A stretch of 64,000 bases of DNA from Sarcocystis neurona (Eukaryota > Apicomplexa > Conoidasida > Eucoccidiorida > Sarcocystidae): positions 8,583,414-8,647,413 of the forward strand of contig KL647288.1 in NCBI GenBank assembly GCA_000727475.1. Reading direction: 5' to 3'. The notes beneath the pieces were generated by a model. It searched no databases. It was not told where the DNA came from and worked only from the letters and a program-made list of their open reading frames with translations. This document shows, piece after piece, positions 50,601-60,839 of this stretch (position 1 is the stretch's first letter; the number at the start of each line of letters is the position of its first letter). A program made the position numbers and the translations under genes.

Positions 50601-52468
50601 TACCGCGCGTTCTGCATCTGTATACGCTTGAAGCTGCTCTTCTGCTTCCTCAGCTGAACACACGTATTAGAGAAGTGCTGTTCTCTCTTCGCGTGGCCGC
50701 CCTGGATCTCTGGGACAGGCTGCGGCACTGCGTCCCGCGTCACGGCACGCCTGACGGGGTCCTTGCCGCAGGGCTGCACGTGCCACTTGGCCGTGAGTGG
50801 GTTGATTGCCCGTGCGCCTGTGCTCGAGGAATGTTTCCGCTGCTGCATGCCTGCCCCCGGCCCGTGCGAGCCTGCAGCAGGGCCTTCCCCGTTCGTGCGT
50901 CTGTGCGCCATCCTGGGAGGGCCGCTCCTTTGTTCTCTCGCACGCGCGAGACGTGCCAGGATCGCCGTGTTTCTTTCCCTGCTCCTACGTTTGTTCTGCA
51001 TGCAACCGGCCGCCGCTCTGAGACCGCACTGGAAGGAAAACTCATCTCCTTCTGCACCGACATTTGTCTCCCCCCTCGCTACTCTCTGTTGCCCCGCTTG
51101 TGCTGGTGCTGCGAAGCTACGACCGCAGAGGCTCAGCAACTCCTTCCACGACACGTTTGTGTGCGCTGCACGCACTGCCCCACGTACCGTTCTCGAGAAT
51201 TCGGGGACGCATAAATGGCGACTTATGGGTGGGTGGTAATAATCTGCGTGACGTCGTTTGCAAAGTCCGGAGGTGTGTCCCAATCTAGTCGAATGTGAGG
51301 AATGCCAAGAAAGGAGAAGTGAGAGAGCGCGAGCCGAAGAAAAATGACCGCGCGCCCGTTTCTCCTGTGTAGTACGGATGACACGTGCTGCGGCACGCCG
51401 CGACTGCAGGCCGCGTCTTGCCGTAGCATACGTATCCTGTCCGCTTGCTTCTCCCTCTCCTTGTTGCATGCACGCCCTGCAAGTTCGTACGGGTGCGCGC
51501 GTCGGTGCAAAAAGCACTGCACCCCGCCCTGTCGTTTCTTCTCCGAACCGTCGCTACTACGCACAAAGCGCTCCACAACGTTTTCGCCTACGTACGAGGT
51601 GCACGCCTGCGAACTTCTCTTCGCATATTTGAGTGGGCGGCTACCTTGTCCCTTCGCACGGGCAGGCGTGCCTGCTGCAGTCGTGCGTCTGGTCGGCTCC
51701 GCGCGGGGACGTTAGGCCAAAACCTGCCTGCTTCGCGCTTTTGACTGACTGATGACGTGCCCCTACAGACTTTCGCCTCTCTTTCGTTTGTATGTGACCG
51801 TGAGCTGCAGCTGCTGCTGGGCCGGAGGAGGTGTAGCGACTTGCTGGGGGTGCGCGCGGACGTCATTTGGCCAGGGCGCATGTCTGCAGGAGTAGACAGT
51901 AACGCTGTTTCTCGTGTTGTGAACGGTGTTCTTCTTTCTGACAGACATAGGGGTGCGTGCTTGCCGGCAGCCTGCAGCTGTCCTCGCTGTCGCTGCGTCT
52001 TTCTCTGTCCGGGGTACGCGGCTTCCATTGCTTGCGCGCGTCCTCGCGTGGCTCCCGCTTTTTGTGTGCAGCTCCGTAGATTTCGCCGCCATGGACGAGA
52101 GCTGCGTTGGGGTTTGCAGCTGCAGCGGAAGCGTAGAACAATTCACCGCAAGAGACGCACCCGCAGAAGCACGCATAGAAAATTGTTGTGGGTTTCTTTG
52201 TTGCCTCATGGGTCTGTTAGAGTAGCAGCTGCAGACGCATGTGCAGAACATCACCGTGCGTTGATTCGTTGCCGCGTGGATCTGCGCTGTGCCCGCTGCA
52301 TGCGTCGCTCTCGACAGGATGAAGGAATTCGCAGGGATGCTGCATTCGGCGGTGGAGCGGAATTTTCTCTACGCAGAAGCCCCCGACGGCAGGCGCATGA
52401 AAGACTCCGAGCCGCTCAATGCAACAAATAACATTGTCCGCATTGTTACCGACGCCGCGGGAACGTAA
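36254..52468 (+). CDS. Ygr210/archaeal YchF-type GTPase with TGS domain, ten exons
   Basis: Obg-superfamily GTPase of the branch containing yeast YGR210C and archaeal YchF-like proteins, thought to act with ribosomes. Exons: 36254-36302, 37991-38117, 40031-40220, 41961-42091, 43372-43708, 45348-45407, 46627-46737, 48814-49008, 49951-50081, 52318-52468 (TAA); 1482 nt, 493 aa, all phases consistent. G1 VGKPSAGKST (residues 11-20) is split between exons 1 and 2. Then come [11 protein letters not shown] (36-46), the CPC cysteines (54-56), G3 DVAG (81-84) with [27 protein letters not shown] (exon 4), SGYG then a Gln/Ala/Thr insertion (exon 5), G4 NKCD (294-297), G5 SAL (322-324), [15 protein letters not shown] and [10 protein letters not shown] (exon 8), and a C-terminal TGS domain (exons 9-10, [13 protein letters not shown]). 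NKCD predicts GTP rather than ATP preference, unlike OLA1/YchF. The frame is open upstream to 35852, so a Gln-rich N-terminal extension is possible. Confidence 0.93.
36310..37250 (+). repeat. CTAT/TA-rich microsatellite filling GTPase intron 1
   Basis: Most of the first 900 bases of the 1.7-kb intron are ctat, tata and gtat repeats with several pure (TA)n runs. Tyr/Ile/Leu-rich frames here are artefacts. Confidence 0.85.
38140..38700 (+). repeat. CTG-rich block in GTPase intron 2
   Basis: Imperfect CTG/GCT triplets on the sense strand occupy the 5' third of the 1.9-kb intron between exons 2 and 3. A second such block at about 39730-40030 runs up to the exon 3 acceptor (gcagcag, exon from 40031). 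No domain is visible in any frame. Confidence 0.65.
40780..41830 (+). repeat. 1-kb purine-rich (GA) tract in GTPase intron 3
   Basis: The plus strand is overwhelmingly G and A for about 1 kb (gagaga, ggaaga, aaagag motifs). The strand asymmetry leaves long open frames on the minus strand (up to 511 codons, rich in Ser/Leu/Pro/Phe) and shorter Arg/Glu/Lys frames on the plus strand. The tract lies wholly between exon 3 (ends 40220) and exon 4 (starts 41961). Confidence 0.85.
43780..44660 (+). repeat. Second purine-rich tract, GTPase intron 5
   Basis: Another GA-rich plus-strand tract begins shortly after the exon 5 donor at 43709. It again yields long Ser/Leu/Phe minus-strand frames and Arg/Glu/Lys plus-strand frames without motifs. 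Confidence 0.75.
45551..45765 (+). repeat. 31-40-bp minisatellite (CTTCTTCGCACTGCTGCTG) in GTPase intron 6
   Basis: About six copies of a unit beginning cttcttcgcactgctgctg and ending in gcgtcttcct follow each other, with length and base variation. Each unit combines a pyrimidine tract with a CTG run. Confidence 0.85.
47023..47602. other. Assembly gap (N 47055-47564) flanked by (TA)n
   Basis: 510 Ns are bounded on both sides by pure TA dinucleotide runs (about 47023-47054 and 47569-47602). The gap is in GTPase intron 7, between exons ending 46737 and starting 48814. The flanking exons join in phase, so no coding sequence need be missing. True gap size is unknown. Confidence 0.97.
48180..48800 (+). 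repeat. CTG-rich block before GTPase exon 8
   Basis: About 600 bases of sense-strand CTG/GCT triplets end a few bases before the exon 8 acceptor (acttgcaacgcag, exon from 48814). The long Cys/Leu/Ala frames that run into exon 8 gain family similarity only at [10 protein letters not shown]. Confidence 0.75.
49119..49770 (+). repeat. Diverged tandem repeat, about 8 units of 70-110 bp, GTPase intron 8
   Basis: Units start with a gtagtttgggtgtttgat-like motif, near 49121, 49219, 49328, 49423, 49497, 49580, 49651 and 49747. They continue with a cagtatatctgtatctatg-like stretch and a gcctaat core, separated by TA/TG runs. Divergence suggests an old array. Confidence 0.75.
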
Positions 52469-54270
52469 CGTCTTTCTAAAGAAGAAGAAACAGAGAGGAG
52501 AAACCAGGCTGACACGTGTCTCTGTCCAGGCGTGTGTCTGAACCACGTTGGGTCGTCTACAATGATGAAGGTATATTCATTTCTGTACAAATGTGTACAA
52601 GCAATAGATCGGTTTGTATACGTGTCTACACAGAGAGAGCACGGCAGAGAACCGTACTCATACACGTGTTTTTACAGGTAATTCATAGCGTGCACACATA
52701 CACATACCCGGAAAGAGGAACGAAAGAGAACTGTGAATGTAGGTATGGTGTTGGGAACAAATACGTCTCGGCGCGTGTGTCCGTGGAGCCGGAGAGAGAG
52801 AGCGAGGCTGCATTTATCTACGTGTCTGACGCTGGTATGCGCGTGTCTACATGCATGCATATAGAGAGTGTAAGGAAACGGGGACATCGAGGAGGGAGCG
52901 CGAACTTATCTTCGTGATTTGTAGACGGCAGCGAGACGTAGAAGACCCGCCCTGTCTACGTGATTATGGAGGCACGCGTAGACCAGAGGGGGAGCACGAG
53001 GACAAGGAAGTAGAACAGACTTGTTTCTGTGGATAAACGCGTATATATATGAACGCACGTTCCGCTTCTTGGTTCTCGCCACAGCGGAGAAGCTGCGTGC
53101 GGTCGACGTGGAGCAGTGAAAGCGGGAGAAGTTCAGAACAATATGAATGGTGTCGCTGCAGAGGCTGCAGGCACAACGGCGGTCCTTCTTTCTGAAGACA
53201 CGTGCTGCATCTGCACGCGTAAGTGGCCATAGAGAGATCCGCCTGGCCCTCCACCTGTCGATATCCTTGTGCGTCTCTGTGCGTCCATGTCTGCGCCAGC
53301 GATGAGCCTGTAGTCACTTGGCGATGTACGGACCTCCAGGTCCTTCCCAATGTCTATGCGTGCGCGTGTGTTCATACACACGTACGTGCGACAACGGCGT
53401 TCTACAAGAACTGATGGGTTTCAACTCATTTTCCGTCTACGTGAGCAGAATCCGCGGGACGCGGGGCGTGTCCATCACGCAGTCGGCAGAACAATTGTCC
53501 CGCTGCACTAGTGGACTTGCTGGAACCCAGCTGCTCGATTACGTACAAGTGGATGTACACTTGTACGTGTACATGCGTGTCCGTGTCTCAGGTGTATACA
53601 TGTGTGTGCCTGCATTTAGACACACACATACGTATAAATGCACAAATCCTGTGAGGTCTGAACTAAGGCTGACGTTAAATTTTGAAGTGCTGCTGCAACG
53701 AACTGGTTGCCTGTGTGCGCCACGAAGCGGTCGCAGCGGCAGCACCAAAAAGGCAGACACGTGCAGCAACAGCAGCACAAGAAAGCGAGAGGGGGCAATT
53801 ACCTTGTTTCCCTGTCAAATCACTGCGTGCAATCGGAACGGAAGGATTATTCGCCACGAACATAGCGCTCGCTGGGACAAGAAAGCAGTTGCAGTGATTT
53901 GCGTAGTGCACACCGCGAGGAGGGGTACACATGCAGAGAAGGCGGCAGAGACGGCGTTTGACGGGCAGGCCCGATACGCGGAATTTCCTAGCTGCTATTC
54001 ACATGCCTCTTGCCCGTACAGAACGGGTCGTTGAACGGATTTTTGACGGTAGACGCGACACAACAAGAAGATTAAATTACACATATATATATATATATAT
54101 ATGCATATGTACCGAAGTGTGTATGTATGTGTGTGTGTGTGTGTGTGTCAATCGGAAGATTTACCTACTTTGTAGAGACTCAGCCATATGTCCATCTACA
54201 CACATCTCTCTTTAACTTTGTGTGTATATGATTATATATCTGTCTACACAGTAGACAGTAACATTTACAG
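52469..54270. other. Intergenic segment after the GTPase
   Basis: No recognised gene. One plus-strand piece at 53449-53542 is bounded by a CAG acceptor and a gtacaag donor and reads SITQSAEQLSRCTSGLAG in part; its end phase does not match the candidate gene that follows. On the minus strand a 70-base piece near 53800-53870 also has good splice signals. A TG run lies at about 54121-54148 and a TA run at about 54080-54100. Confidence 0.4.
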
Positions 54271-55296
54271 ATTTAGGCAATGCTTGCAGCATAAATGGAA
54301 CACCGCTTGTGGTACAGCTGGCATTCGAAGACAAAACGTGCGTGAGGTGAGGAGTACAAGCCGTGAGAGGAAGAATATAAATTCGATTCTAGGATGCATG
54401 GTGTTACGAGGAATAAGGGTTGCTGCTCCCCCTATCTTACACCATCAGTAAAAATAAAGGAAACTTCGGATCTTCCGGACCAGGAGGCACACCTCCTGGA
54501 AGGCGGTGACCAGCGTTACTGTATGTCCGAAGGGAAAAAAATTATTCTTCTCTCCTGACAGCGGCGGCTGACGCATCAGGCGTTCGCGCGTTAGCGCGTA
54601 GTAGATGCAGAGAAGTGGTCCTACGCTAGTTTATTCTGGGAAGGGCGAAAGGTAAGACGCCTGCAGTCAGAGCAACTCAATGAGGAAGCAAAACGCTGAT
54701 TCCACTACAAAGCTACATGCAGAAGGAAAATGTATCTCCTCCACTACCTCGTCGCGAGCAAACCGAAGAAAAAGCCCCATTCCTTTGACGCGTGCAAACG
54801 AAAGTAGAAAAAGTCGCTTTCACCATACTAGAATACGCAGGAATATAATAGGTGGGCGTAGCTTGTGTTTCCACTGGGTTGCCTGCCGATCACACGAATC
54901 TCCCAAAGCGTATGTCGAAACAGAAAATCGCCCCTGTGTCCTCTCTACACAAGTGAGGACGAGAGCGCTCTCTTGAGCTACAGGCCGGCTACGCAGGAGT
55001 GGTGGAACCACCGTTACAAGTGAATAAATACAGTGCCTCTACCTGTTGACTGACTACATGCGACGCTCGTAGAGAAGAACAAATATTTTGTTCTCTTCAC
55101 CGCTGCGTCACGCGACTTTTGCAACGCGGAAACCGGTACTGGCACCAGGACAGCCCCTAACTGGATAATGCCGTCACGAACAGGATCACGATCTTTCGCA
55201 TTTGGTGCTACTTGTTGGAAGCCCGTGTTATGTGCCCCGACACATGTGTCTGCAAAGAGCTGCATTTCAGTGCTGAAGAGCCTCCCATGTGACTGA
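54271..55296 (+). CDS. Tentative cysteine-containing protein, four exons, 5' end not found
   Basis: Family not recognised. Four pieces join in consistent phase: 54271-54346 (acceptor acatttacag, donor gtgagg; LGNACSINGTPLVVQLAFED), 54449-54505, 54841-54952 (donor gtgagg; SHESPKAYVETENRPCVLST) and 55075-55296 ending in TGA. Cysteines are frequent (FCNAETG, GATCWKPVLCAP), and homopolymers are absent, unlike the genes around it. No signal peptide is visible because the start lies upstream and is not identified. The minus strand across 55041-55265 is also open with a good donor (acag-gtagag), so strand is not certain. The GAG acceptor before the last piece is weak. This is a hypothesis from splice signals and composition only. 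Confidence 0.28.
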
Positions 55297-55761
55297 TACG
55301 CGCTCGGTAGCGGGCACAGCTGTATATTTTTTGCGTGCGTCTGTATGAGTATGTATGTTTGTTTCGTGATCGATGAGTACGAAGGCTGACACTGTAGTTT
55401 AACAGTTGGTTATGCACTTATTGCTAACAGAGTCAAAACCTGGGACCTGTGACGCAACGCAGGGCCGACAGCTTTTGTGTTGTCTATATTGTGTGAGTGC
55501 AAATCCCTGTGGAAGGGAAATACGCGTCCGACTAGAGAGCGCGCTGAAGCAGCCGTGCCAGTCTGATGTTTCCCCGTTCTTCATAACAGTGGAAATGCAG
55601 TGTGGTGAGGAGATCTGCAGTATCTGCCGTTGTCTGTGATACGCGGGGCGTATGCTGTGGCAGCAAGCTCTGTTATCAGAAGGCGCCCTCCTAGCCGCCA
55701 AGTCTGTTTTCAGACGTATCCCGCTACAAGAGAGTATACTGCTGTGTATGTGTGCTGTGTA

Positions 55762-55796
<35 letters not shown>

Positions 55797-56512
55797 GCCT
55801 GTACATATTTGCGTACGAAGATACGATGGAGTGCGGGCACGTAAGTGCACACATATACGTATAGTTATAAATATACGTATATGCATTACAGCGGGTGGAT
55901 CATGATAAGCGTATCAGAGGTTTCCTGAAATCTGCTTTGTCCGTGAGGCACTGCGCAAGGCGTTCCTCTGCGTGGCGTTCTGACACCACAATCGAAACGA
56001 AGAACAAACGAATCGCTCTTTTTTCTAGCATGAAAGGAGTGCACGCGCTACGCCTGGGTGGGCGTGTGGTCGTGTGCTGTTGTTTGTTGAAGTCCGCTTG
56101 GAGTACAACACCGAAAAGACCACCCCCTGCAACAGCCATGGAAGCCTATCTTTGCATGATCAATTGCATGTATGCGTGTGGGCAGATTCATCTGTTAGGC
56201 AGTATATATCCGTGCAAATCAGTGTCGCAGACGGGCGTGGCCGCAAGCACACCTACACAAACATATATGCGTGGGCAGAAAGACGGAATGACAGAAAATG
56301 TGAAGACAGGTACGATCGGGCATACGCAGACGCAGTCGTAGAGGGAGATATGCCAAGGACAGGTCTGTAAACAATACTTGTACATATGTATGTATAATGT
56401 ACGCCCGTATATAGTTGACTGTACAAACATATGCAGGTCCGCAAGTGAGCACCGGCGCAGTTGTGGTAGATGCACCTTTACGTGCTGAAGATTCGGCAGC
56501 CACATAGAAATT
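55297..56512. other. Low-repeat segment with unassigned coding-like pieces
   Basis: One TA run at about 55760-55797; otherwise low in repeats. Plus-strand pieces that look coding: 55428-55639 (acceptor gctaacag, KPGTCDATQG to SICRCL, stop TGA), about 55891-55940 (acceptor gcattacag, donor gtgagg) and about 56095-56170. The minus strand is also open opposite some of these. I could not chain them into one gene. Confidence 0.35.
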
Positions 56513-57344
56513 ATGAAAAACCCCGGCGACGCGTCCAGCAGCAGCGCTTCTAACAGCAATCGCGCCAGCGCAGCAGCCGCAGCCGCCTGCAAAGGCAGGA
56601 TTCGTAGCGTCGGTGGGGACGACACGTCAGGTGAAGCGCCTGATCTCGAGCCCTTCTCCTTAGGTTTTTGTCTACATTCTGTTACGGGAGCACACTGTGC
56701 TTCACTGATCTGAAGAGTCCGCAAAAACACAATGCCGAACAACCATTTCCTGCGTATGCAGACAGTCTGCTGATTTACTGTCTGCTGGTGCACACATCAA
56801 AAGGTCCGCATGCAGGCGTGGCAGTTCTGTGTCCACTGTCTAGGCTTCCTGGTCCGCGCTGCGCTTTCAACATTTAGAAGACCCCCTATTTCACTTCAGG
56901 TCCTGTTGTGTCTCCCAATGTGTCAAACAAAGTGCTGCATTGCCATGGCTTCATTCTTGATCAGAACACCAACTGGGGCCGCTCTCACTCGTGCTGTTAC
57001 GTCTCGTGTACGGCACTGAGTGCTGCTGCGGCGTTGCAGCTACACTGGTAAGTGTAATGTATGCTCCGAAAACGCGCATTCAAGAAATGGACGGGAAAAT
57101 TGAAGAGAGTTCAATTCCAAATAGGGATCGCTTCTTAAAAGTTCGTAGGTGACGTGAAGGAGCGCACTCATCAGGCCTCATTTCTCCCACGCACTGCCGT
57201 GTGCCTCGCACCGTGGGCTGTTTCAGAGCAGCAACTGAACGGGGAGAGAGTTGCAGGGAAGTCACACGAAACGCAGACACAGCAGATACGCAGGAGCACT
57301 GTCAGATGCCAAGGCAACACGCGTCCTACACGGAGCAGCGGTAG
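56513..57344 (+). CDS. Tentative small protein of 117 aa, three exons
   Basis: Family not recognised. Exons 56513-56630, 56900-57047 and 57257-57344 join in phase (1, 2, stop TAG). Signals are good for the middle exon: acceptor tttcacttcag, donor TG-gtaagtg. The product starts MKNPGDASSSSASNSN, has a short Ala run, then a cysteine cluster in exon 2 (SHSCCYVSCTAL) and a polar C-terminus. No hydrophobic start is seen. A minus-strand frame at 57080-57253 overlaps the last exon and could instead be a 3' exon of the IQ-motif gene. Confidence 0.33.
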
Positions 57345-57656
57345 AAAAGCAAGTGCAAAACAAACATAGTCAGCAGAATAAAAGTAGTGACCTATGCAGA
57401 AAGAGCAGCAGAAGAACAGAGGCAAAACCTGCAGCAGAAGTCGAGACGGGGGTTCATTCAAACAGCGCAGCATCACAACTGAACATGACGGCGACACGAT
57501 GAGAGCAGTGGAATCATAAGCATAACTGGAAGACCCACCAGCGAAATCGCCCTATATTGCTCGAGAGAGTTGGTGCCGGGGGATAACGAGACTTGTTGCT
57601 GCACCTCAGCGGTGACCGAAACTGAGACGGAAGCTGCGCAACAGACGGAAATGCTA

Positions 57657-60600
57657 CTACGAGAAGCGTGGCAGTAGTGAAGGAAAGACCGGCAAAGACT
57701 CAGCAGACTCCACCTGGTACGGTGCACACAGAGAACCCGGAGTGCCACAGTAGGCCCCACCGGAAGCAGCAGCAAATGGGGAAACAGCAGCATCAGCAGC
57801 AATCACACCTGATGCAGCAGCAGACGAGAAAAGATCAGTGCCAGCACCAAACGCAGCTAACGCAGCACCAGGAACAGCAGCAGTGGCCCGAGGAGTTGGC
57901 GCCGCCCCAGAAGTCGCAACCGCATTGGCAGATGTCGCTGCAGCACAGAGTAAGCTTCTCTGCACGGAACTGGCAGTAGACAGCTCCCGTGGTGGTGAAG
58001 ACGCTGGCGTATCAGCGGTTTTCATGCATACGTCTGTGCGCCAGGGATGTAGGTTGTGATGCGAGGCAACTGGTTGGGGTCCACTGAGGGGTTCGCTCCG
58101 AAGGTGGATGCGTGGCGCTGAAAAGAGAAAGGGAGACGACACAGAAAAAGCAGGTAAAGAGCCGCACACGTTATGATCATTGCGTGCTGGGTCATATTCC
58201 GGCAAGCATTGAAGTGGGCGGCCGGAGGGTAGCTTTAAGGAACGATAGTCTGCAGGCCGAAACTTGTCGCCATTACCACTGCTGCTGTGGGATTTGTAGA
58301 CACCGCTTCTGTTCCGTGGACTGCAGCTTCCCTGGCAACCGAAACCCAGGATGCTCTGATAACGCACGCCGCCGCTGCTGGGGCTGCTTCCATTGGCGCA
58401 ACACGGCATACCCGTGCCAAAACAGCAGCAGCCGGTGCTGCAGCACTCAGTATTGCTGCAGTCGCTGGAACGTCGACTGCTGCTGTTCCTGATGGGGAGT
58501 GCGACCCTGCTGCTGTTGCCTTGATGGAATGTAAACAGGTTTCTCCTGCAGCCAGGGTTCGAGAGTGGACTACCGCAGAACGCGGCAGGGCACGTGTCCC
58601 GAGGGGGACATACAGTACCCGCAGCCGTAGCAAATGTACTTTCCCCTTGTGCTGCACGTGCGTCCCGCTGCTTTCTGCTGCTCCAGTTGTGGGATGCAGG
58701 CAGAAGCCACTGAGGAGTCCTGTGCTGCTGTAGCGTAATTTCTCTACTTGCAGCCGTTACAGTAGCCGCGCCTTCAGGTCGGTATACCTGTTGCTGCTTA
58801 AGCATGCAGATTGCCTTTTCTAGTCGTACGCGTGTTAACCAGCCGCGCGCAGCAGCTTGAATATACGTTGCGCACGCGTCACGTAAGGCACTGACACCGA
58901 ACTGCTGCTCCAAAACGCGTGTGCGTTGCTGCACACAATGACTGCGTTGCAACTCTCTGCAAGTTTTTGTGCAGGTTGTTGTTTTATTAATCGGCTCTCT
59001 GCTGCCCATGCATGCTGCTTTGCTGTGTTCTGCTTGTGTGTTATTGATGCTTCTTGTCGCCGGTGAATTTCTCTCCCTATACCCGCAACAATAGCTAGCG
59101 CAACAACTGCATTTTGGGCTCCTCACCAACCGTAGAGGAGCACTCGGTGAGGCCGTGAGCTTTTCTTCATCATGGAGGTGGCTGCTGCTTCTCCATTGTG
59201 CTGAAGGATGTGCAAGCAAGAGTTCTCGAGGGCAGAGTTCGCCGTTGCTGCCTCTGCGACTGTTATGTGCAAGACACTGCAAAGAATCGAGTTGCGCCTG
59301 CGGAGAAGACACATTTGCGGCGTAAGCACCAGCAACAGGAGCAGCAGCAGGAGGAGCAGTGCGAGTGCTGCGTGCAATCCACGCAGCAGTGGCAGCAGGC
59401 GTAACAGAGGTATGAGCAGGAACAGTGCCAGACGGAGTGGGAAAGGGCGACTCAGTTTGGGGCGTTTGAGCATGCACATTGCGAGGAGGCGTACTAGCAG
59501 CAGTAACCGCGTAGGGAGCTGCTACAGTATAACGCAAGTACTCAGACATGCGACGCGTGGAAACGCGGGACAGACAGGCTTCTGCCTGTCGCAGCGAGGT
59601 CAACACGTCTAGAAACTTCCCTTCGCCAGCCGACGCACAAACAACACCTGAAGCTGCACCAGAAGACGAAGCAGCTGTGGAAGAAGACGTAGCAGCTGCC
59701 GCGGTAGACGAAGTACCAGCCCCTTCAAGACGGCAGTAAGTAGCAGCAACCCCAGCAGAAGATGAAGGAGAAGCAGCAGAAGTACTAGTGGCAGCATCAG
59801 CAGGCGACTGCTGAACGTCGCGCGCTTGAACAACAGATGTAGCGACAGCAGACGGAAGAGCAGAAACACCACCTTTCACAGGCGAGGCAGCTGCACAATG
59901 CGACGCAGCGGCAGGAGCAGGCGAGGAAGCAGCAGCTGAAGCAGCAGCAGCTACAGGTGACGCAGGAGGAGAAGCAGGTGACGCAGCAGTGAGTGAAGCA
60001 GCACTAGGTGAAGAAGCAGCGTGTGACGCACAACGAGCAAGTGACGCAGCGACAACAGCAGGAGCGCCGGCAGCAGGCAATGCAACAGGAGCAGCAGCGA
60101 CAGCTACGACCCGTGCAAGTGTTTTGAGGCGAGTCGGAGACAAGGAGAAGGAGGACGGGGAAGCTGCCTGGTGGTTTGTCGCCTCCTCACCAGCAGCAGC
60201 AGCTGCTGGGGCTTCGTCTGCGTGTGTAAGCTTCTCCTGTGGCTCGTGTAGCGGTGTAGCTGCAGCTGTACGACAGAAGGAAACATGCGGCACTGACGCG
60301 TTGAGGTGAGGGACCCGGCGGTCTGCTATGGCACAAGCTGCGGCCGCAGGCTCATAATCTGCTGTTGAGACGGCTGAATCAATATCGCTACAACCGCTGC
60401 GGCTGCTGCTTCTGGCTTGTGCATCGTTTGAATTAGCAGAGGGTGGAGAAGAGGAGGAGTTCAGCGAACTATCGCCTTCCCCTGCAATGCAGTGCAGCTG
60501 CGTGTGCGGTTTCTCAGCAGTAGAAACTTTCATTTCTGGTTCTCGTGTTGCTGTTGTAGAGACGGAGACGGGAATATCCAAAGCAATTGTCTTGTCGCTG

Positions 60601-60839
60601 CTGTGGCTGCTCTGCACGCAAGCGTTTGCCGCTGCTGCTGCTGCGGCAGCAGCGGCATCGCCGCGCAACTGTGGCAGCAGCACGCGAAGCGGCTGCAGCT
60701 TGTGGGGAGCAGCAGCATTCGAAAGCGACGCATCATCTTCGAAGTAGCCGCGACCTGCAAACAAAGCAGCAGCAACAGGGAAAACGGACGACATTCCGCG
60801 TCGCCTGCGTAGGGCAGCGGACCCGGCGGCAACAGCCAA
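57657..60839 (-). CDS. Low-complexity protein with one IQ motif, 1060 codons
   Basis: A single uninterrupted frame of 1060 codons. It is Ala/Ser/Thr/Pro-rich with many short Ala and Ser runs, especially in residues 60-75 and about 245-400. The one recognisable element is IQAAARGWLTR at about residues 659-669, matching the IQ consensus IQxxxRGxxxR, followed by a basic amphipathic stretch (VRLEKAICMLKQQQ). IQ motifs bind calmodulin or calmodulin-like light chains. No motor, kinase or membrane domain is visible. The start is the first Met; a second Met lies at residue 16. The C-terminus may be spliced, because a CAG-gtggag donor-like site occurs some 17 codons before the stop and a coding-like minus-strand piece lies at 57080-57253. 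Function unknown. Confidence 0.7.
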   Translation of the reverse strand: MAVAAGSAALRRRRGMSSVFPVAAALFAGRGYFEDDASLSNAAAPHKLQPLRVLLPQLRGDAAAAAAAAAANACVQSSHSSDKTIALDIPVSVSTTATREPEMKVSTAEKPHTQLHCIAGEGDSSLNSSSSPPSANSNDAQARSSSRSGCSDIDSAVSTADYEPAAAACAIADRRVPHLNASVPHVSFCRTAAATPLHEPQEKLTHADEAPAAAAAGEEATNHQAASPSSFSLSPTRLKTLARVVAVAAAPVALPAAGAPAVVAASLARCASHAASSPSAASLTAASPASPPASPVAAAASAAASSPAPAAASHCAAASPVKGGVSALPSAVATSVVQARDVQQSPADAATSTSAASPSSSAGVAATYCRLEGAGTSSTAAAATSSSTAASSSGAASGVVCASAGEGKFLDVLTSLRQAEACLSRVSTRRMSEYLRYTVAAPYAVTAASTPPRNVHAQTPQTESPFPTPSGTVPAHTSVTPAATAAWIARSTRTAPPAAAPVAGAYAANVSSPQAQLDSLQCLAHNSRRGSNGELCPRELLLAHPSAQWRSSSHLHDEEKLTASPSAPLRLVRSPKCSCCASYCCGYRERNSPATRSINNTQAEHSKAACMGSREPINKTTTCTKTCRELQRSHCVQQRTRVLEQQFGVSALRDACATYIQAAARGWLTRVRLEKAICMLKQQQVYRPEGAATVTAASREITLQQHRTPQWLLPASHNWSSRKQRDARAAQGESTFATAAGTVCPPRDTCPAAFCGSPLSNPGCRRNLFTFHQGNSSRVALPIRNSSSRRSSDCSNTECCSTGCCCFGTGMPCCANGSSPSSGGVRYQSILGFGCQGSCSPRNRSGVYKSHSSSGNGDKFRPADYRSLKLPSGRPLQCLPEYDPARNDHNVCGSLPAFSVSSPFLFSAPRIHLRSEPLSGPQPVASHHNLHPWRTDVCMKTADTPASSPPRELSTASSVQRSLLCAAATSANAVATSGAAPTPRATAAVPGAALAAFGAGTDLFSSAAASGVIAADAAVSPFAAASGGAYCGTPGSLCAPYQVESAESLPVFPSLLPRFS

